The notes below the pieces were generated by a model. That model was not told the DNA's origin. It saw nothing but the letters and a program-made list of their open reading frames with translations, and searched no databases. Source: Bacteroidota bacterium (lineage in GTDB: Bacteria; Bacteroidota; Ignavibacteria; Kapaibacteriales; HRBIN21). From it: a DNA stretch of 64,000 nucleotides. Positions 59,732 to 64,000 of the stretch are shown piece after piece. Numbering within the stretch: the stretch's first letter is position 1; each line of letters begins with the position of its first letter. The stretch is taken from the NCBI GenBank assembly GCA_030550395.1, contig JAUQPL010000003.1, forward strand, positions 124,001 through 188,000, in the 5' to 3' direction. The position numbers and the translations under genes are program-made.

Positions 59732-60682
59732 GTGCTCGTGGAGGAGCTGCAGCGCTTAGAGCTTCGTATCGGTGTGGTGACCTTAGTGGCGGTAGCACTA
59801 TTTCTGTTGGGGATCACGTGGGCGCGGGGAATACGGCTGGGGGGTGCGCAGCGGGAATTCGTGTTGCGCTTTCCTACGGCAGCAGGATTAGAGGTTGGAG
59901 CCCCGGTCTTCATCAATGGGGTACGTCAGGGAAGTGTGATCAGCATAAAGGTGCAGGATAGCAGCGCCCTTGTCCATATCGCCGTAGAGCCCACAGTTCC
60001 CATACGCCGAGATGCGACCGCACGGATTGGACTGCAGGAGTTGACGGGGGGACGGAAGGTGGATCTTTTCCCGGGGACATCTCCGGAGTTTCTGCCTGCT
60101 GGTGCGGAAATCCCGGGCTTTGCTTCCCCGGATGTGGCGGAATTGATTGCGCAGCTGGGCTCCCTCGGGGGGGAGATTGAACGTGTTGTGGCGCGCTTGG
60201 ATACGGTGTCGGCTGCATTAGTCCATATTCTCACACCGCAGACACAACAGGCGGTGCGCTCTATTGCCGATGATCTTGCCTTAGTTGCGGAGCGTTTACG
60301 GACCTTTACGGAAGAGCATGGGGAAGCTATCGAGCGCACGGCAGATAACATCGCAGCGCTTTCTACAGAGTTGCGGGACGTTGTTGCGCAGAATCGTTCG
60401 GCAGCTTCCTCTGCAGTCCAGAGCCTACAGAGGGCATCGGCTGCGGCAGAGCAGACGCTGAGGCGAGTGGATAGTCTGGTCGGGGAGCTACGGAGTGCCA
60501 CAACGCACCTGAGTAGTGTTTTGGAAAAGTTGCAGCAAAGAACGACTCTTGCAGGACGCTTGGTTGCTGATGAAGAACTAGCGCGGCAAGTGGACTCTAC
60601 GCTTGCTCTCGTGCGGGAATTTCTGGGGCAGATCCGGCAGTATGGGGTCAATGTTAACGTGCGCTTGGGGACGCGACCGTAA
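59732..60682 (+). CDS. MCE/MlaD-domain protein
   Basis: The 316-residue protein has an N-terminal anchor (RIGVVTLVAVALFLLGITWARG, about 12-33), an MCE domain (about 38-130: VLRFPTAAGLEVGAPVFINGVRQGSVISI, ARIGLQELTGGRKVDLFPG), and a long Ala/Gln/Glu coiled coil (about 135-290). MlaD-like proteins carry phospholipids across the periplasm with an ABC permease. No mlaE or mlaF is nearby. It starts at GTG 59732 (59738 possible) and overlaps the O-methyltransferase start by one base. Confidence 0.86.
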   Translation: MLVEELQRLELRIGVVTLVAVALFLLGITWARGIRLGGAQREFVLRFPTAAGLEVGAPVFINGVRQGSVISIKVQDSSALVHIAVEPTVPIRRDATARIGLQELTGGRKVDLFPGTSPEFLPAGAEIPGFASPDVAELIAQLGSLGGEIERVVARLDTVSAALVHILTPQTQQAVRSIADDLALVAERLRTFTEEHGEAIERTADNIAALSTELRDVVAQNRSAASSAVQSLQRASAAAEQTLRRVDSLVGELRSATTHLSSVLEKLQQRTTLAGRLVADEELARQVDSTLALVREFLGQIRQYGVNVNVRLGTRP

Positions 60683-61341
60683 TGGCCGTAGGGGCACAGA
60701 CGACAGCGACGACGCCAGACCTTATCGCCTACATTCAGCGTTATTTCTCTGCCGAGGATGAGTTTCTTGCGACACTGCGCCAGCAGGCTCTGGAGGCGGG
60801 CTTTCCTGAAATCTGGATTGCTCCAGAGCAAGGAGCCTTCCTGCAGGTTGTCCTCCGTGCGATGGGAGCTCGGCACGTGCTGGAGATTGGGACTTTGGCG
60901 GGATATTCGGCCATCACATTGGCTCGGGCGCTTCCAGAGGAAGGGTGGCTCATTACGGTTGAGCGTGATGCCCAGCGGGCGGAGTTTGCCCGGCGTGCCG
61001 TTGAGCGGGCAGGACTGGCACACAAGATTCGTGTAGAATGTGCCGATGCTCGCGAATGGCTCCGGACCTTCCATCCACCAGAGCCGCTGGACTTTGTCTT
61101 CATTGATGCAGACAAGCCGAGCTATAGCTTGTATTTGGACTTGTGTCTTCCGCTTTTGCGTATTGGTGGTCTCATCTGCACCGATAATGCCTTAGCATGG
61201 GGAGAGATTGCCTCCGAAACGACCGATCCCGATGTTCAAGCCCTCCAGGCGTTCAACCTTCGGATGGCAACGCATCCGCAATTGCAATGCTGCCTTGTCC
61301 CATTGGGCGACGGTATGGTGCTTGGCGTTCGGCGTTGGTAG
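60682..61341 (+). CDS. O-methyltransferase (class I SAM, COMT-like)
   Basis: The 219-residue protein is close to the small catechol/caffeoyl-CoA O-methyltransferase family: the SAM motif LEIGTLAGYSAITLARAL, VERDAQRAEFARRA, the metal Asp in FVFIDADKPSY, and GGLICTDNALAWGEIA. The acceptor is unknown. It is coupled to the MCE gene (TAATG) and overlaps the next gene by about 55 bp. Confidence 0.9.
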   Translation: MAVGAQTTATTPDLIAYIQRYFSAEDEFLATLRQQALEAGFPEIWIAPEQGAFLQVVLRAMGARHVLEIGTLAGYSAITLARALPEEGWLITVERDAQRAEFARRAVERAGLAHKIRVECADAREWLRTFHPPEPLDFVFIDADKPSYSLYLDLCLPLLRIGGLICTDNALAWGEIASETTDPDVQALQAFNLRMATHPQLQCCLVPLGDGMVLGVRRW

Positions 61342-62654
61342 TTGCCGGCACTGTCCTGCTGACACTTCCGGGGGCTTCTCAGCCTGTCTTGCTGAGTCGC
61401 CCAGCCTCGAGCCTCAAAGCCGGGGAGCCCCTGTTTGCCGATATTTGGCGAATTGATGCGCGGGACTATCCTCGTGAGGTTCGCTTGTTCGTTCGGATTC
61501 GGGATCGCTCCGGTACCCCGGTGACCCACCTGGCACCCCCGTATGCCTCGGAGCTCTGGCGTCAGTACTGGCGGAGCTTATCCGAACAGCTCGGGCTTTC
61601 GAGGGTGCCTATTGATAGTTTTGCCGTACAGGAATTCAACGAGTGGGATACGCTTCGCTACGCTATTGCTCTGCTCTTGGACTACAGCGGCTCAATGATG
61701 CCGATATTGCCTATTGTCTCCACAGCGACGGAGGAATTTCTCCAGCTCAAGCATCCTAGCGATGCTCTTGCTCTCATGAGTTTTAGCGAGCGGGTGCAGG
61801 AGATAAGCTCCCTGGAGACCAATTCTGCGGTGTTATTGCAAGCGTTTCGCCAGCAGCGTCGCCGTGGTGTCGGAGTCTATACCGCCGTCTATGATGCCTT
61901 GCTCAGTGGTATTGAGCTGCTCAAGCATGCCAATGTTCCTGCCCGTGTGCTCATTCTTTTCTCTGACGGCAATGAGAATGCTTCTACAGCTTCAGCGCTC
62001 TCGGTGTACGAAGCTGCCAGGGCTGCCGATGTCCGCATTTTCACCGTTGGCTTTGGCTACACACAGGATTCCCTTCTGGCAGCGCTGGCAACGTATACAG
62101 GGGGGCAGTACTATCCCTTGAGCCGTCCCGAAGAAGTGAGTAGCGTGTTGAGCGATATCTATCGTAGCCTGCGCAATTTCTATCTGGTTCGCTATCGTCC
62201 GCCTTTGTATGCGGGTCTCCATCGCGTTCGCTTGCAGCTCCTTCTGTCTGGCGACACGGTGGTAGCGGAGGGAGAGTACGACACAGCTCCCATCACCCCG
62301 TTTGACACCGTAGGGAAGCAGTTTGAGCGAATTATTCTGTTTGACTTTGACAAGGCAACACTCCGCCCGGAGGCATTGCCTATCATTGAGGAACTTGCGG
62401 AGTTGCTCAAGCGCTATCCCCGAATTCGGTTGGAGGTGCAGGGGCATACGGACAACATTGGGACGCTGGAGTATAATCAGCGCCTCTCGGAACAACGGGC
62501 GTATGCGGTTGTCGAAGCACTGGTTGAGCGGGGGATAGACCGACGGCGCCTGCGCCCACGTGGTTTCGGCATGACAATGCCGGTTGCACCGAACGATACG
62601 GAGGAGAATCGGCAGAAGAACCGGAGGACGGTGTTCAAAATCATTGCCAAGTGA
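61287..62654 (+). CDS. VWA domain protein with OmpA-like peptidoglycan-binding C-terminus
   Basis: The roughly 455-residue protein has a signal peptide (SALVVAGTVLLTLPGASQ), then an Ig-like part. A von Willebrand A domain (about 130-310) has the metal site LLLDYSGSMMP, THFSDGN-like FSDGNENAS and a TVGFGYTQD. The OmpA-family domain at the end reads RLEVQGHTDNIGTLEYNQRLSEQRA. It is likely a periplasmic or outer-membrane protein tied to the wall. The ORF track starts at 61197. ATG 61287 fits the signal peptide, and a TTG near 61335 is possible. Its stop is 2 bp from the convergent last gene. Confidence 0.83.
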   Translation: MLPCPIGRRYGAWRSALVVAGTVLLTLPGASQPVLLSRPASSLKAGEPLFADIWRIDARDYPREVRLFVRIRDRSGTPVTHLAPPYASELWRQYWRSLSEQLGLSRVPIDSFAVQEFNEWDTLRYAIALLLDYSGSMMPILPIVSTATEEFLQLKHPSDALALMSFSERVQEISSLETNSAVLLQAFRQQRRRGVGVYTAVYDALLSGIELLKHANVPARVLILFSDGNENASTASALSVYEAARAADVRIFTVGFGYTQDSLLAALATYTGGQYYPLSRPEEVSSVLSDIYRSLRNFYLVRYRPPLYAGLHRVRLQLLLSGDTVVAEGEYDTAPITPFDTVGKQFERIILFDFDKATLRPEALPIIEELAELLKRYPRIRLEVQGHTDNIGTLEYNQRLSEQRAYAVVEALVERGIDRRRLRPRGFGMTMPVAPNDTEENRQKNRRTVFKIIAK

Positions 62655-62656
62655 GC

Positions 62657-64000
62657 TCAAAAGCCCAAAAGAAGGAGCTCATTGAGGAGTGCTTCCGCAA
62701 GGACATTGCGGCTTTCCCCATACCACTGCCCTGCTGGCAGCAAGAGGAGATCGCCGTACGTATTGGGGTCTTCGGGGCGGAAGTCTGACGAAGTACAGAC
62801 AATGGAAACTTCCTCCGGACGGAACTCATTGTCAACGTCTATCACTTCGGCTGTGAATCGGAGGGCGACCACGGAGGTACCAACGCTGTCAGGAGGGACC
62901 TGGAGCAGGGCAAGGGGGATGCGGAGCTTAACGGCGTAGCCGATTGGGCGGCGTATGACTAAGGCTTTCGTCTGACGCCAAAGGCCAGAGTGAGCAAGCT
63001 CTTGCCACTGCTGGCTGTGGAAGGTCAGTTGGGGAGCTTGTTCGGCGAAGTTTCCCAACCGGAGGCTAATGCTGGAGTGAGACCACGAGAGGGTTGTTGA
63101 CGGGGCTGACTTCCGAGAGCGCTTTGGGGGAGATGGTGCTGAGGATTGCACGGTGGCAAACCAAAGGCGGACCATATCTGCAGCACACGTATCACATCGT
63201 CCAGTAATCAATTCATCGTCGGTGACCCATAGGGCAAGGTAGAGGAAGCGCTCATCATAGGCAGCGCGGATTTGGAAGGAGGCATCTTCAGGTCCGTTCC
63301 AGTAGTAAGCTCCTCGGGGTACGTAGTCAACGGTGGCACATGTGGCGTCTATGGTGTAGGTTCCCACAACGCGATGGCGGCGGGGATATGCTGGAAGCAC
63401 TATGGAACGCCGTTCTTTCTCAAAGCTACCGTCGGGGCGGAACAGGCGGTACCATTGTTCTAAGGTGGCGTAGTTGCGCCCTTGCTCAGAGCTTTGTCCG
63501 CCGAGGGTCTGTAGCGTCCGTTCTTCCCATAGAGTGAAATTGCCTTGCCAGTAGCGGTAACGTCGGATCTTCCAGACCCCGTGGCGTAGCTTTTGACTGA
63601 CGGTGCAGAGGGTGTCTCCTATGGCGACGCCGACTTCCAGGGGGGTTCCTAAGTAGGGGACCGGGAATTGAGCTACGTTGAGCAAGAAGCCATCTTGGTC
63701 AACGAAAGCGTAGAAATGGGTGCGTCGCTGGCGTTCCTGGGGGATGAGGACGGTCAAGGCAAGGTCGGGATATCTGTCCCCGGAAAAGTCCCCCACATCC
63801 CAGCTCCAGATTTCGTAAGGGGCCCCCAAGGGGAGTTGAGTCCGGAGGTCGGCCAGTTGAGCGCGGTCGAAGTATGCCTCCAGAGTATCCAGCAACTCCT
63901 GTAGACTCATGCCGCGCTGGGCGAGCGCAGGGAGATACAAGCCACAGACGACAATCAGGCTCCTTATCCAGCGCCAGCCAGCGCCATATGGACTAAGCGT
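62657..64000 (-). CDS. Secreted protein with a CBM9-like domain, N-terminus cut by the window edge
   Basis: The minus-strand frame stays open to position 64000 (...GWRWIRSLIVVCGLYLPALAQRG), so the TTG used by the ORF track at 63940 is not the start. The signal peptide extends past the edge. An N-terminal part with an FG-GAP-like DVGDFSGDRYPDLALTVLI stretch is followed, after about 200 residues, by a CBM9/DOMON-like domain (YYWNGPEDASFQIRAAYDERFLYLALWVTDDEL). The domain suggests sugar or haem binding outside the cell. About 80% of the protein is likely in view. Confidence 0.7.
   Translation of the reverse strand, partial: TLSPYGAGWRWIRSLIVVCGLYLPALAQRGMSLQELLDTLEAYFDRAQLADLRTQLPLGAPYEIWSWDVGDFSGDRYPDLALTVLIPQERQRRTHFYAFVDQDGFLLNVAQFPVPYLGTPLEVGVAIGDTLCTVSQKLRHGVWKIRRYRYWQGNFTLWEERTLQTLGGQSSEQGRNYATLEQWYRLFRPDGSFEKERRSIVLPAYPRRHRVVGTYTIDATCATVDYVPRGAYYWNGPEDASFQIRAAYDERFLYLALWVTDDELITGRCDTCAADMVRLWFATVQSSAPSPPKRSRKSAPSTTLSWSHSSISLRLGNFAEQAPQLTFHSQQWQELAHSGLWRQTKALVIRRPIGYAVKLRIPLALLQVPPDSVGTSVVALRFTAEVIDVDNEFRPEEVSIVCTSSDFRPEDPNTYGDLLLLPAGQWYGESRNVLAEALLNELLLLGF

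Noticed and set aside
1-64000. tRNA, rRNA, CRISPR array, insertion sequence or prophage
   Set aside because: No cloverleaf-like or rRNA-like sequence, regularly spaced repeat set, transposase or integrase motif was found by reading both strands. A covariance-model scan would be needed to exclude small RNAs.

Overview
The window is about 64 kb of a dense chromosome with moderate-to-high GC. I see no rRNA, tRNA, CRISPR array, transposase or phage gene. Several features point to the Bacteroidota/Chlorobiota (FCB) superphylum, perhaps a flagellated Ignavibacteria- or Kapabacteria-like lineage. There is an alternative GlmU-type sugar nucleotidyltransferase. The E1 2-oxoacid dehydrogenase has its alpha and beta halves fused. 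Two secreted proteins end in type IX secretion-like sorting domains, and there is a TonB-dependent receptor. Thirteen gene starts are preceded by a Bacteroidota-type TAnnTTTG (-7) promoter box or a close variant. A named species cannot be assigned from this sequence alone.

Layout. 0-2 kb: a TRAP transporter whose binding-protein end (dctP, cut by the edge) runs convergently into dctQM. 2-7.3 kb: cyclase-family hydrolase, pyrG, alternative glmU, and a metallo-beta-lactamase/rhodanese protein. 7.3-9.7 kb: mraZ-rsmH divergent from lexA, across a 300-bp region rich in palindromes. 9.8-20.4 kb: two duplicated cytochrome c lipoproteins, an EnvC-like protein, murA, accC-gcvH-esterase, an outer-membrane protein, an RlpA-like protein, and dapA with three small envelope genes. 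20.5-25.4 kb: purB, a glycosyltransferase and fused E1. 25.5-33.7 kb: a same-strand run of nhaA, flippase, methyltransferase, two acyltransferase-like genes, polysaccharide deacetylase and TonB receptor. 33.7-39.7 kb (minus strand): LysE exporter, rsgA, sodium:solute symporter, heparinase-like protein. 39.8-47.3 kb: a DUF4397 secreted protein, the motB-fliW-csrA-response-regulator cluster, and a large sortilin-like secreted protein. 47.4-51.4 kb: a 58-codon membrane protein missed by the ORF track, hflX, and glycogen phosphorylase. 51.5-58.8 kb: flagellar operon flgB-flgC-orf-fliE-fliF-fliG-fliH-fliI-fliJ-motE behind a sigma-54-like promoter. 58.9-64 kb: merR, ssb, an MCE-domain protein, an O-methyltransferase, a VWA-OmpA protein, and an edge-truncated CBM9-like protein.

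How the genes work together. The flagellar operon builds the basal-body rod, MS-ring, C-ring and export ATPase. The separate motB-fliW-csrA cluster supplies a stator subunit and the FliW/CsrA post-transcriptional switch that senses flagellin in other bacteria. The 25-40 kb region looks like surface-glycan export, modification and glycan-derived solute uptake. murA, the EnvC-like protein, RlpA and dapA serve the cell wall.

The most unusual observation is lexA. Its DNA-binding half is normal, but the cleavage dipeptide, catalytic Ser and catalytic Lys are all replaced. It sits beside several unexplained palindromes. Other leads are the 58-aa hflX-linked membrane protein, the 86-aa ORF inside the flagellar operon, the CsrA with a long tail, and the sigma-54-like flagellar promoter. 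Start codons were moved inward from the ORF-track starts for many genes; reasons are given in each entry.
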